DNA of 64,000 nt from Sphingobacteriales bacterium (lineage in GTDB: Bacteria; Bacteroidota; Bacteroidia; Chitinophagales; UBA2359): positions 62,001-126,000 of the forward strand of contig JADJJT010000001.1 in assembly GCA_016706405.1 (NCBI GenBank). Reading direction: 5' to 3'. How positions within the stretch are numbered: the stretch's first letter is position 1; every line of letters begins with the position of its first letter. A program made the translations under genes and the position numbers. The notes beneath the pieces are model-generated. The model was not told where the DNA came from. It made no database searches and was given only the letters and a program-made list of their open reading frames with translations. Shown here in pieces: positions 1-9,205 of the stretch.

Positions 1-1
1 A

Positions 2-856
2 ATGTTTTCCTTGGCAAACTTGTATTTTTTTACTTTTAAAGCGGCAGCTCAAAATAAATCGCGGGATATTGCCCTTGCCGGCGATGTCAACAACGACAAA
101 ATTGTTAACCATTTAGACTATTTGCAGGTAGGTTTGTACTTTGGGCAAAAAACGACACAAACACCTCCGGCCGATAATGCTAACAACAACAACAAGGCCA
201 AACTTCAGGCTATTATTAAAGCCGACCTCAATAAAGATGGCACGGTAAACGCCGCCGATACGAGTTTAATAAGCAAAAACTACGGAAAAAAATTAAATTT
301 TTCGACTAAAGCACCTAAGGGCAAAACTATTAATTTTGGCGGGGCAAAAGCCCGGTTATTAGGCTATGTCAATACCAATAATGCAGCCCCTTTTAACGTA
401 TTGCCTACGGCAAAAAGCGCCGACTTGCCTATGGTTTTTGAAATTAAAAACTTAAAACAGCAAAATCTTAAAGATGTGTATGGACTGGCTTTTTCGGTAA
501 AAGTAAATACCGATTCGGTTTTACAATTCATGCCTAATTTTAGCAACACGTTTTTGGCAAAATCTGAAAACGAAAATATTTTAACTGCAACCAAAAAAAC
601 ATCGGCCAATAGTTGGGATGTGGCAATAGTGCGCACCAATCAAGAGGGAGTTTCGGGCACGGGTGGTCAGGCTTTTAGGGCATCGTGTATTGTAACGGTA
701 GATTTTGGCTTACCGCAAAACCCCGGTCCGGCAGGTTTGCCCCAGCAGCAAAAAATTGCTTTTGAAGTAGAAAATTTGCAATTAATCTCAAGCGAGGGTA
801 TAATAATTCCTGTTGAGCAACCCAATATTGAAGTAACCATACAAGCCGCCGAATAA
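2..856 (+). CDS. Secreted dockerin / cohesin-like protein, 5' end probably outside window
   Basis: About 284 residues are visible. Residues 26-48 and 74-95 form two calcium-loop repeats of the dockerin type I kind (GDVNNDKIVNHLDYLQVGLYFG and ADLNKDGTVNAADTSLISKNYG patterns), separated by an Asn-rich linker. The following ~180 residues look like a beta-sandwich of the cohesin-like or secreted-adhesin sort, rich in Asn, Val and Thr, with no catalytic motif. An ATG sits at base 2, but only one base precedes it, and a dockerin pair so close to an N-terminus without a clear signal peptide suggests the gene begins upstream. No C-terminal T9SS sorting signature is evident. A secreted structural or adhesive role is inference; the dockerin-like repeats are directly visible. 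Confidence 0.6.
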   Translation: MFSLANLYFFTFKAAAQNKSRDIALAGDVNNDKIVNHLDYLQVGLYFGQKTTQTPPADNANNNNKAKLQAIIKADLNKDGTVNAADTSLISKNYGKKLNFSTKAPKGKTINFGGAKARLLGYVNTNNAAPFNVLPTAKSADLPMVFEIKNLKQQNLKDVYGLAFSVKVNTDSVLQFMPNFSNTFLAKSENENILTATKKTSANSWDVAIVRTNQEGVSGTGGQAFRASCIVTVDFGLPQNPGPAGLPQQQKIAFEVENLQLISSEGIIIPVEQPNIEVTIQAAE

Positions 857-928
857 TAATATTGGCATACTTGTTTTACTGCTTGCCAAAATACAAAATA
901 ACAACCCATATAACAAACAAACCCATTT

Positions 929-1495
929 ATGAACGTATCAAAATTAAACCTCATAGTAACGGGCTTTATTTTACTGCAATTAGTAGTTGCTTGTAGCCAA
1001 ACCAACAATACAAATACTAAAACAGAGGAAAAGCCAACAACCGCAACTATTGAACAGCAACAACCATCGCAAGCGGCTACCGCACCAGTACCCGACAGCA
1101 CTTACACAGACGAAGATGGCAACGATGTAGCAAAATTTAGCGATTATAACGATGCCGCCGACCATTCTATTAAAGATATGCCTCGTACAACATTGACCGT
1201 AGTAGGAGGCAACGAGTACGATTTTGGCAAACACAAAGCCGGTAAAGAATTAACACACGTGTTTAAAATAAAAAATACCGGAAACGAGCCACTTGTAATA
1301 AGCAGCGCTCGACCCTCATGCGGTTGTACCGTTCCCACTTTTTCAACCGACCCCATCGAACCGGGCAAACATGGTGAGGTAAAAATAGCCTTCGACACCT
1401 ATAGCCGAGATGGAATGCAAGTAAAAACAATACGGTTAAACACCAACGCCACGGATAACCCTACTACGCTAACCATTAAAGCCGATTTAGAGTAG
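929..1495 (+). CDS. DUF1573-domain lipoprotein
   Basis: 188 residues. The N-terminus is a lipoprotein signal: a hydrophobic stretch ending LVVAC, with the lipidated Cys at about residue 22. A low-complexity Thr/Gln/Ala linker follows to about residue 50. The C-terminal ~100 residues match the DUF1573 fold, an Ig-like ASH/PapD-related domain: YDFGKHKAG, then HVFKIKNTGNEPLVI, then a short Cys motif (RPSCGCT), then EPGKHGEVKIAFDT. In Bacteroidota this domain is very common in periplasmic or outer-membrane-anchored lipoproteins of unknown biochemical role. The gene follows the dockerin gene on the same strand after 72 bp and could be co-transcribed. The family call is firm; the function is unknown. 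Confidence 0.85.
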   Translation: MNVSKLNLIVTGFILLQLVVACSQTNNTNTKTEEKPTTATIEQQQPSQAATAPVPDSTYTDEDGNDVAKFSDYNDAADHSIKDMPRTTLTVVGGNEYDFGKHKAGKELTHVFKIKNTGNEPLVISSARPSCGCTVPTFSTDPIEPGKHGEVKIAFDTYSRDGMQVKTIRLNTNATDNPTTLTIKADLE

Positions 1496-1683
1496 AAAAA
1501 TCCGGATGAACTTAGGTTTAAAATAAATCCTAATTATTTGCTTACACTTGTTTTTATGGCAATACTTACTCCGGATACCTAATTTTAAAACAAGCAAATG
1601 GTTAATTTTTAAATTCAACTAATACACGCAGCCAGTCAGCTAACAAATCAAATGCTTTGACGTTTTAACACACCTATTTTGTT

Positions 1684-3011
1684 ATGATTATATTTCGACC
1701 GGTGTATATGCTTATAATAACACTAACTGCCCTATTTGGTGTTAGTAGCTTTTGTTGGGTGTTTTCCAAACCATCGGATAATACGACTTATGCTACGCCG
1801 GCTGAGGTTAGCATTAATATCCCTCCGTCTTTACCATTAATTAAAATGTTGCCCGATCAATTATACGATACGGTAAAACAAACCAACAGTTTTGCCTTTG
1901 TATTTGCCCACTCAAACAAATGCGTTAACTGCCAATACTTTTATTCTAATTTTAGCAATATTGAAGAAAACAGTTTTTATAAAAAGCATTTTATAAATGC
2001 CGAGTTCGACACAAATACGCCCGAATTATTATATTTCGACAAGCTATTTCAACTTGAAAACAACTCGAAACTTTTTTACATGAACAGGCTTGGTTTTTTT
2101 CAAATATGTTATATAATGCCAAATAACACAATTGATTTAAAAAACTTAGCCGAAAATTTTACTTATATTAACGATAGGCAAAACGCCGATACGTTGGCTG
2201 TGTATGGCAATATGCGTACTAGGTTTATTAATAACACCTTAAGCCAAAATGATTTAAGAAACTTTTTATATTTATCGTATAAATTAGGGCAGTCGTACCG
2301 AAAACCTGCCGAAATGTATTTTCAATCGCTTACCGAGCAACAAATTTACCAGGCCAACAACGTAAACCTGTTTTGGAAAATAGCCATTAACCCCGAAGCT
2401 TTCGATTTTAACCAACTCCTTCAATACCAAGAAATTTACAAACTAACAGCAGCTTTACCCCCGAAGCGGTAAATGATGCCATTATACTGTCGTTATACAA
2501 TGGCACTATGCTGGCAGCCATGAATCCCCAAAAAACTGCGTTTTGGAGCGATATTAAAGGCCATTTGGAAAGCATTCCTATGGAACAGCGCCAAAACGAA
2601 ATAAAATTTTGTTTAACCGCCGAGTACTACCGTTTAACCAAAGATTGGCTGAAATTTGCCCAATTAAACGAAGCCTATTTAAATATAGTAAAAGACGACC
2701 CGCGTTTGTTACACGATATATCGGCTATTTTTTATAATAATTTAAAATTTAACCGAAGCAGTTTCCGCCCCAAATACCTCCGGAAAGCTTTTGAATGGAC
2801 AAAACAAGCCCTTGACCGCGCAGGCACCGGCTCGTACTATGCAATAACGGCTGCTAAAATTGCTATTGAATTGCGCGACTACGAGGCCGAAACATTTGAT
2901 ATGTTAGACAAGGCCTTAAAATACGCCGAAGATAACAAAGATGATGACAAGGTGAAAATTGTTGAAGATTTACGCCAACAATTTTACGAAGTTTTGAGCA
3001 TTCCAAGATAG
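1684..3011 (+). pseudogene. Thioredoxin-fold protein with helical tail, broken by a frameshift
   Basis: Two abutting frames read as one protein. 1684-2472 encodes an N-terminal membrane anchor or signal (residues ~8-30), then a thioredoxin-like domain with a CVNC motif near residue 80, then an all-helical region. It ends artificially as ...LTAALPPKR. The next frame, open to 3011, continues directly as ...PEAVNDAIILSLYNGT and a helical, TPR-like tail. Restoring one C in the C5 run at 2458-2462 fuses the two into about 440 residues. The fold resembles the thioredoxin-like/DUF255-type proteins that handle thiols in the periplasm; substrate unknown. A one-base deletion or a homopolymer sequencing error explains the break; no slippery heptamer is present for programmed shifting. 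Confidence 0.75.
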
Positions 3012-3050
3012 CCGCTGCACATCAAACAAACAACAAAAAAAATTAAGCCC

Positions 3051-3058
3051 TATCTTTG
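3051..3058 (+). promoter_or_regulatory. Bacteroidota-type -7 promoter box (TATCTTTG)
   Basis: TATCTTTG matches the TAnnTTTG -7 consensus of the Bacteroidota housekeeping sigma factor. It lies about 50 bp before the ATG of the YhhN-family gene. A clear TTTG -33 box is not visible at the usual spacing. Confidence 0.5.
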
Positions 3059-3107
3059 CAGAGTTATTTTTTTAAAATTAGCGCGAGTTGCGTAAATAGC
3101 TCAACTT

Positions 3108-3836
3108 ATGGCAAACTTACTTGATAAAAAGAACCACTTGTTTTTAGTAGCATATTGGTTTTTTTGCGTTATGGTAATAGTAGCCAATTATGTGCCTTAT
3201 TTTAGTAGCGCGGTATGGATGTTTAAACCTCTTCTAATGCCCTGTTTGGCAGTTTGGTTGTGGCAAAACCTAAATCACTACCAAACTAATAATATACCAA
3301 AGACTTTTAAATATTACCTTTTTGCTGCCCTGTTTTTTTCGTGGGTGGGCGATATTAGCCTGATGTGGTCAGCTACAGAATCCGGATTTTTATCCGGATT
3401 AGTTGCTTTTTTAATAGCACAACTTATTTACATCGTGCTGTTTAATAAAACAAGTCGCCCTTATCGAAAATCAGAACTACATAAAAATCCCTGGAAAGTT
3501 TTTCCGTATATTGCCTACGGTTTAGGGCTAATTTATTTTTTATACCCCAATTTAGTGAAAAATAATTTACTTTTGCCTGTTATATTTTATGCCGTTGCCA
3601 TTTTAACTATGGCTACTATGGCTGTTAACAGGTATGGGCGCGTACCATATCAAAGTTTTAAATTTTGTTTTGTTGGTGCGGTTTTATTTGTTTTTTCCGA
3701 TTCGATAATTGCTGTTAACAAGTTTTACGCACCCTTTGACTTTGCAAATATTACCATTACCTTAACCTATTGTTTAGCACAGTACTTTATTATAAAAGGC
3801 CTGATTTTACAATTTTCGCTTAAAATAGCCAATTAA
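3108..3836 (+). CDS. YhhN/TMEM86-family membrane protein (lysoplasmalogenase-like)
   Basis: 242 residues with about eight transmembrane segments. Recognisable family features are the FKPLLMPCLAVWLW segment in helix 2, FSWVGDISLMW (conserved GD pair) and a later FSDSIIAVNKF segment. The YhhN family includes mammalian TMEM86 lysoplasmalogenases, which hydrolyse the vinyl-ether bond of lysoplasmalogens; bacterial members are mostly uncharacterised. The conserved acidic residues of the family (the Asp in GD and in FSDS) are present, so activity is plausible. The gene has its own promoter box and is followed after 28 bp by a secreted T9SS protein gene with no obvious functional link. Confidence 0.8.
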   Translation: MANLLDKKNHLFLVAYWFFCVMVIVANYVPYFSSAVWMFKPLLMPCLAVWLWQNLNHYQTNNIPKTFKYYLFAALFFSWVGDISLMWSATESGFLSGLVAFLIAQLIYIVLFNKTSRPYRKSELHKNPWKVFPYIAYGLGLIYFLYPNLVKNNLLLPVIFYAVAILTMATMAVNRYGRVPYQSFKFCFVGAVLFVFSDSIIAVNKFYAPFDFANITITLTYCLAQYFIIKGLILQFSLKIAN

Positions 3837-3864
3837 TATTTATACATTATAAAAACTGAAACCC

Positions 3865-6114
3865 ATGAAACGTCTTTTTATAACACTTATAAACAAACTG
3901 CTTGTATTGGCAATGCTATATGCCCTTACAAGTTTTATGACCATAAGCCATCAATTCTTAAAAGCCCAAATGGTTTGGACGGCTTATGCCGACTCAGTTA
4001 GCTGTTTTGGTTCGCCCAAGGCCCACGACCTTAACAAAGATGGTACTGACGATATAATTTTTGGGGCTGGCGTTATAGATAGTGTTCGTTCTAACGGCGT
4101 TTTGGCTTACGATGGCGCAACCGGAGAGCTTTTGTGGAATGTACCCGCACATACCCAGGTTTTTGGCAACCCACTATTTAAAGACCTAAATAATGATGGC
4201 ACCGACGATGTAATAATAACTGGACGGCATGCCCTGATGTGGGCTATTGACGGCAAAACCGGCAACAAAATTTGGGATTTTTACCCCCAAAGTGCCTTAA
4301 TTGACCCTGCTAAAGACACTATTTTTAATTTTTTTAGTCCACAGTGGGTACCCGACCAAGATGCCGACGGTTTTGATGATATATTTTGTGTTAATGCCGG
4401 CAACCACTACGCCTCTCCGTTCGACTCGCTCTCGCGCCCACCTGCCCGACTAATGATTATTAGCGCAAAAACTGGCAAAACACTATTTCAAATGCGCTCG
4501 CCCGATGGCGAAGAGACCTATATGTCGCCATTAGTTAATGATATTGACAACGATGGCGTTTTAGACATTATTTTTGGCACCGGAGGTGAAACTTTTGGTG
4601 GCAAACTATGGCGTATTACACTTCCAGACTTATTGTCGGGCGACTCAACCAAAGCTATTGCCTTGGTTTCCGGAAAGAAAAAAGGATTTATTGCGCCTCC
4701 CAGCCTTGCCGACCTTAACAACGATAGCGTGCTTGATATTATTACTTGCAGTTACGATGGGCATACTTATGCTATTGATGGCCAAACCAATGCCGTTATT
4801 TGGCAACACACCTTGACCGGCTGCGAAATGTTAGCCAACCCAACCATTGGTCGTTTTTTACCTAACGATTTTTTGCCCGATGTATTTGTAACCTACGCAC
4901 ATGGCATAGGCCCTGTTTTCGACAAGTTTGTACAAGTAGCACTTGATGGCACTACCGGAAAACCCTACTGGCAAGATACACTTGGATTTTTTGAGTTTAG
5001 CTCGTCATTGGCTTTTGATTATAACGCCGATGGCTTCGACGAAATATTAACCATGATAAACCTTGCTGGCGGAACCTTTAAACACGATATTTTATTAATT
5101 GACTTTGCCAATAAACAAATGGCTTCGTTGATAGGTGGGCCACAAGAGGGTAGTAATCTATCGTCAACGCCACTTTTAGCCGACCTTGATGAAGACGGCA
5201 AACTCGACCTTATTTATGTTGCTAATAGTAATGGCAAAGAGTTTAACAGTATTAAAAATATTGCCACCCGCCGCGTTGCCTTAAACACGGCTATAACCGA
5301 AACAACAATTGCCTGGGGTGGCTATATGGGCACCAACACAAATGGTGTTTACACCGAGCCAAACACTACTTGCCTTAGTTTTAAAGGTGTTTTTTTAACC
5401 AATAACCCTACTTGTAACGACTTAAATAATGGCAGTATAAACGGCACCATATCAGGGGGCGCCCCCCCTTACGAGTTTTCGTATAATGGGGGTACCTACA
5501 AAAAAACAACGGGCAACGTTATTGCGGTGCCGGGCTTAGTAGCTGGCAGTTATACCCTTGCATTTAAAGATGCAAACGGTTGTATTATAAGTTGGGAGCA
5601 TGTTTTAACCGACCCAATTGGGGCATGGCTGGCAAATATTACCGACTGCTCAAACGCCTCAACAAACGATGGCAGTATTACCCTTGCTACCGATGGCAAA
5701 CCTTATACTGTAACATGGAGCCACGACCCCAATCTTAAAAGCTTGACAGCCGATAATTTGGTACCCGGCACTTATTCAGTTACCCTTGCCGACACCACCT
5801 TAAACTGCAGTATTACTTTAAATGCCAGTATAGCAGTGGTAGGAATAAACAACCCATCAAACAACGACAACCAACAATTGATAAATATAAGTTACAATAA
5901 TTTTGGCGAAGTGCTGCTTAGTAATTTATCCGGATTAGCGTTAAAAGCAAGCTTGTTTAATATACAAGGGCAACCTGTTTTTACCCAGGTTTATCCCAGC
6001 GGTATATCAATATTAAACGCAAATGAGCTAAACTTACCTGTTGGTATGTATTGGTTAGTAGCAACGCATCCGGTAACGGGTAAAGCTGTAGCGCAAAAAA
6101 TAATACGCCTTTAA
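3865..6114 (+). CDS. FG-GAP/VCBS beta-propeller protein with SprB-like repeats and T9SS sorting domain
   Basis: 749 residues. After an N-terminal signal (about residues 1-35), the region to ~480 is a series of FG-GAP/VCBS-type blades, each with a calcium loop such as DLNKDGTDDIIFG, DLNNDGTDDVII, DIDNDGVLDIIFG and DLDEDGKLDLIYV. Residues ~505-655 hold two SprB-like modules (for example NPTCNDLNNGSINGTISGG and DCSNASTNDGSITL), typical of gliding and surface adhesins. The final ~80 residues, ending LPVGMYWLVATHPVTGKAVAQKIIRL-like (type A sorting domain), target the protein to the type IX secretion system. It is probably a cell-surface or secreted protein binding calcium and possibly glycans. A 12-bp GC palindrome (GGGGGCGCCCCC) is embedded at ~5456-5467. 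Confidence 0.85.
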   Translation: MKRLFITLINKLLVLAMLYALTSFMTISHQFLKAQMVWTAYADSVSCFGSPKAHDLNKDGTDDIIFGAGVIDSVRSNGVLAYDGATGELLWNVPAHTQVFGNPLFKDLNNDGTDDVIITGRHALMWAIDGKTGNKIWDFYPQSALIDPAKDTIFNFFSPQWVPDQDADGFDDIFCVNAGNHYASPFDSLSRPPARLMIISAKTGKTLFQMRSPDGEETYMSPLVNDIDNDGVLDIIFGTGGETFGGKLWRITLPDLLSGDSTKAIALVSGKKKGFIAPPSLADLNNDSVLDIITCSYDGHTYAIDGQTNAVIWQHTLTGCEMLANPTIGRFLPNDFLPDVFVTYAHGIGPVFDKFVQVALDGTTGKPYWQDTLGFFEFSSSLAFDYNADGFDEILTMINLAGGTFKHDILLIDFANKQMASLIGGPQEGSNLSSTPLLADLDEDGKLDLIYVANSNGKEFNSIKNIATRRVALNTAITETTIAWGGYMGTNTNGVYTEPNTTCLSFKGVFLTNNPTCNDLNNGSINGTISGGAPPYEFSYNGGTYKKTTGNVIAVPGLVAGSYTLAFKDANGCIISWEHVLTDPIGAWLANITDCSNASTNDGSITLATDGKPYTVTWSHDPNLKSLTADNLVPGTYSVTLADTTLNCSITLNASIAVVGINNPSNNDNQQLINISYNNFGEVLLSNLSGLALKASLFNIQGQPVFTQVYPSGISILNANELNLPVGMYWLVATHPVTGKAVAQKIIRL

Positions 6115-6234
6115 AGCAGCACAGCAACAAAAATATGCTGCCTTAAATCTCGCAAGTTGAGCTAAAAATAATACCGCTTAGGGCAATATCTAAGGCAATT
6201 ATGCAATGTAGTTGCCTTTATGTGAATCCGATTC

Positions 6235-6663
6235 TTATTTGAGATAAAGTTTTTTTATTCTCCGGATAGGCCCTGGGCATTTCTGTTGATGACATGCAAT
6301 GCAGGTATTTACCATTCGATTGAAATTTTCTTTGCTGTTCTCATTTTCAGAGAAAACACGCTGTTGGGCGGTAATAAAATTATTAGCACACTCCTTAAAA
6401 ATATCGTCCATATCAGAAGGGTCTGTTAAAACTGCAGAATGAATTTTCAAATAATCTGTAGGGAAGAACCCTAAATTGGAATTTCCTTGTTCGATTTGTT
6501 CTTTGATGATTTTATTTTCAAGGAACATACGTTGCATCAAAGCAGACATCTCTGACCTAAGGGGCTTCTCTAACTCCTTCTTACTTTGGTTTTCAGTTTT
6601 TGGAACTTCCTGACAACTGAAGATGAGTGTTGAGATAAACAGACATACTAAGAGTTTTTTCAT
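6235..6663 (-). CDS. Small lipoprotein with c-type heme motif (CIACH)
   Basis: 142 residues. The N-terminus is a lipoprotein signal (hydrophobic core ending LIFSC, lipidated Cys at residue 17). The mature part is helical and charged. The single heme c attachment motif is near the C-terminus (C121-I-A-C124-H125), followed by a basic tail. One CxxCH in a helical protein of this size fits a cytochrome c' / cytochrome-c_P460-like four-helix arrangement, but the exact family was not recognised. It would sit on the periplasmic face of a membrane and carry electrons or sense redox or gas ligands. It stands alone between convergent neighbours. Confidence 0.7.
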   Translation of the reverse strand: MKKLLVCLFISTLIFSCQEVPKTENQSKKELEKPLRSEMSALMQRMFLENKIIKEQIEQGNSNLGFFPTDYLKIHSAVLTDPSDMDDIFKECANNFITAQQRVFSENENSKENFNRMVNTCIACHQQKCPGPIRRIKKLYLK

Positions 6664-6936
6664 TGTTATTTGTTTGGTTCAACAGTAAATTTACGCAATT
6701 AACTTAAAATAAAAACGATTGCTGTAATATTTTTTTGTAGTTAAAACGTGAATTCGGAAGATATTGTTGAGGAAACTGTTTAAGAATTAAACCATATAAT
6801 TAACCACATAGACACATAGAGATTGTTTAAGCATTAAAAGGTGTGGCAGTTTTAACTCAGACAATAAGTTTTTAACTTAAACAGTTATTGAAATACTGTC
6901 TAATTTTTAAACAACTTCATTTTTAGAGCCGGCTAT

Positions 6937-8439
6937 TTAAACAGTTTTTACATTTGCCAGCAAAGTAAGGTAGTAGTGATTTTTGGATAGTTTGCTTTTA
7001 AGCCACACCATATAACTTATAAACTCATTTGAGCCGGGCCTAAATACAGGCGAGCTACTAATATATTGCTCAATTTTTGCCTTAATTTTTGGATCGTTAA
7101 AAGGTTCGTAGGCCATACTAAAAATAGATAATAGTTTAATAAATTGAGCTTCGTGCTGGTAGTTTGCTTGTTTCAATAGGGCTTTGTTGCTTTGTTTAAT
7201 ATCGCCTAATCGGTAGGCAACATATTGCCAGTCGTTATTATCGAGGTGTAAAATAACTTCGAGCAAAGAAATACGCAACTGCAACTCGCCCGATAGCTTA
7301 TTGTAAATATCTTTTGTCAGCAAAGGGGTAATGGCTTGCATTGCCAATGGCAACTGTTGCCTGCAATACAAGATAACAGCCAAGTTTCCGTGTATAAAAA
7401 CTTTGTAATACATATTGGTTGTATCGTGGCGGGTTTGAGCCAAGTTTTCGAGCAGCAAAATACCGTCTTTAAGGTGGTTGGTATAAAAATACTGCGCAAC
7501 TATGCATTGGTAATAAGTCCATTCGAATTGCGGATAAAAAAGTTTATTGTAGGCAAGTAAAGCCTCGTAAAGTTGTTGTGTGTAGGAGGGCATAAGGTTA
7601 ATTTTGCCATTTCGCAGCAAGGTATTAATTAGCCACACCAACTGCACTATTTTATTTTGGTGGGTATCGCGTTTATACATTTTACGCGCTTCAAACTCGG
7701 CAAGATTTGCTATTAAAAAACTTTCGAGTGCTTCGTAATCATTGTTTTGGAGCAAAATACGCCGTATTGTATTGCTAACATCAAACTGAACTTTGGGCGC
7801 AGTGGCAACTGTTTTATTAATATTAAGTTGTTCGCTAATTTGTTGCAGGGCGTATTCAATGTCGGTGTTATGCCGTTCGTAGTTGGTTTGTAATAGTGCA
7901 TGAACCGTTTTATGAATAAGTTGGGCAATACTTATGCGGTCGGTGTAATTTGTTAAGTTTTGCCGTTGTTTTTTAAGGTAGTCTTCAATGTTTATTTCCG
8001 GATGATAAAAAGAAATACTAATTATACCCGCATATATATTTGTAAGCATATCAAAATTGCCACCTTTTAAACCAATTTCTTCTGCTTCAACCAGGGTTTG
8101 GTAAGCAAGTTTGTACAGCGATTTTTTAGTATATATTTCGGCCAAACGCATTAAATTGCTCATTATTGCGCGGTCGCTTGCAGTATGATGAAGAAGCAAT
8201 AAACTTTTTTCGAGCGATTCGAGCAACCGGTTTTTTAGGCGATAGTAAGCGTTTTTATTTTCCGGATAAAAATACTCGGCTATTTCATTTTCTGTTTCAA
8301 ATTGTTTTTTGTTTATGGCATCAAATAAATTGACAACCAAATTTTCGCCTTCGTAAGGTGCTACCCGATTTAAGTATAGTTTAAAGTGGCGCTTTTCTGC
8401 TTTATTTAAACCCGCAATAATTTCGAATAAATTTTTCAT
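6937..8439 (-). CDS. Helical-repeat (TPR-like) protein of unknown function
   Basis: 500 residues, no signal peptide and no membrane helix. The start MKNLFEIIAGLNKAEKRHFK is typical of a Bacteroidota-restricted family of cytoplasmic proteins. The rest is almost entirely amphipathic helices with TPR-like spacing (for example LYKLAYQTLVEAEEIGLKGG around residues 107-127), rich in Leu, Tyr, Asn and Gln. No catalytic motif is visible. Length and architecture suggest a scaffold or protein-interaction role; no function is assigned. The gene is monocistronic, with 270 bp of non-coding DNA downstream. Confidence 0.7.
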   Translation of the reverse strand: MKNLFEIIAGLNKAEKRHFKLYLNRVAPYEGENLVVNLFDAINKKQFETENEIAEYFYPENKNAYYRLKNRLLESLEKSLLLLHHTASDRAIMSNLMRLAEIYTKKSLYKLAYQTLVEAEEIGLKGGNFDMLTNIYAGIISISFYHPEINIEDYLKKQRQNLTNYTDRISIAQLIHKTVHALLQTNYERHNTDIEYALQQISEQLNINKTVATAPKVQFDVSNTIRRILLQNNDYEALESFLIANLAEFEARKMYKRDTHQNKIVQLVWLINTLLRNGKINLMPSYTQQLYEALLAYNKLFYPQFEWTYYQCIVAQYFYTNHLKDGILLLENLAQTRHDTTNMYYKVFIHGNLAVILYCRQQLPLAMQAITPLLTKDIYNKLSGELQLRISLLEVILHLDNNDWQYVAYRLGDIKQSNKALLKQANYQHEAQFIKLLSIFSMAYEPFNDPKIKAKIEQYISSSPVFRPGSNEFISYMVWLKSKLSKNHYYLTLLANVKTV

Positions 8440-8503
8440 TTTTTAATTTTGAAAGCGTAAGATACGACTAATTTTTTATTAAACGCAACTTAATAGCATA
8501 GCC

Positions 8504-8511
8504 TATTTTTG
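8504..8511 (+). promoter_or_regulatory. Possible -7 box (TATTTTTG)
   Basis: Matches TAnnTTTG and points toward the cytochrome-like lipoprotein gene at 8642, which would then have a ~125-base leader. No convincing -33 box. Confidence 0.3.
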
Positions 8512-8641
8512 CATTAGTTTTTTAACGGGCAACAGCAAACGCATTACAATTACCAGCTTTGGCTTTTGTTTTGTTGCCTTATTAAAATGCCATAATTATT
8601 ATATACTATTTTTTAACTTTTTAAATTAAAACTACTTGTTT

Positions 8642-9016
8642 ATGTTACAGAAAAATTTTTTAGTATTGCTTGCCGGATTTTTTCTTGGGGGTTTTGTTTT
8701 ATTGAACAATGCCTGTAAGGACGAAACCGAAACTTTAAATGCCGATTGTGCAGGCAATACCGCTACTTACGATACCAATGTTAAAGTCATTTTGCAAGCA
8801 AAGTGTATGCCCTGCCACACCGCAGGCGGCATTGGGTTAGCATCGGCAGATTTAACCAATTACACTACCACTAAAAAATTAGCTGACCAAGGGAAAATTT
8901 TTGAAATCCTCGAAGCTAAATCTATGCCCCCAACAGGTATGGGTGTTGACCCGCTTACTGATGTCGAATGGGCCAATTTAGCTTGTTGGCACAACCAAGG
9001 GTACCTCGATAAATAA
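8642..9016 (+). CDS. Cytochrome c-like lipoprotein (CMPCH heme motif)
   Basis: 124 residues from the ATG at 8642; an in-frame TTG six bases earlier is less likely. A lipoprotein signal ends LNNAC (Cys 25). The mature domain is a class I cytochrome c-like fold: heme motif C55-M-P-C58-H59, then TAGGIGLASADLTNY, and the axial-ligand segment AKSMPPTG with the likely Met ligand near residue 97. The C-terminal helix contains NLACWHNQGYLDK. Such small lipid-anchored cytochromes are common as electron carriers or as detached cytochrome domains of surface oxidoreductases. There is no neighbouring oxidase or dehydrogenase, so its partner is unknown. Confidence 0.85.
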   Translation: MLQKNFLVLLAGFFLGGFVLLNNACKDETETLNADCAGNTATYDTNVKVILQAKCMPCHTAGGIGLASADLTNYTTTKKLADQGKIFEILEAKSMPPTGMGVDPLTDVEWANLACWHNQGYLDK

Positions 9017-9133
9017 AAAAATTAAGGGCAATTTTTCCGGATATTTTACTTTGTTAGTCGGGTATCCGGAAAATTTTAAAGCTTAAATCCGGAAAATAAA
9101 GTTTTGAAACCGTAAGAAATGCCTTTAAAATAA

Positions 9134-9166
9134 TTTGCAATGCCCATATCAACCGCCGTATCTTTG
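9134..9166 (+). promoter_or_regulatory. Consensus Bacteroidota promoter (TTTG / 21 bp / TATCTTTG)
   Basis: TTTG at 9134-9137 and TATCTTTG at 9159-9166 are separated by 21 bp, a near-perfect match to the family consensus. It overlaps the upstream candidate start at 9140, so the real start of the next gene must lie downstream, at 9206. Confidence 0.75.
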
Positions 9167-9205
9167 CACTATCAAAACAGTAAAACAATTTTAATCACCT
9201 CGATT

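Noticed and set aside
2440..2470. Programmed -1 frameshifting in the thioredoxin-fold gene
   Set aside because: The C5 run does not form an X XXY YYZ heptamer in the zero frame and no downstream structure was seen; mutation or sequencing error is simpler.
5456..5467. Perfect palindrome GGGGGCGCCCCC inside the SprB-like region
   Set aside because: Lies in a well-behaved coding frame (Gly-Gly-Ala-Pro) and has no second copy; likely chance from codon use.
6116..6145. Hairpin GCAGCA...TGCTGC after the FG-GAP gene as a terminator
   Set aside because: Stem is only 6 bp and no T-tail follows on either strand.
6797..6822. CACATAGACACATAGAG-like short repeat in the 6664-6936 gap
   Set aside because: Only one short, imperfect copy in this window; resembles repeats known anecdotally from other environmental genomes but cannot be supported here.
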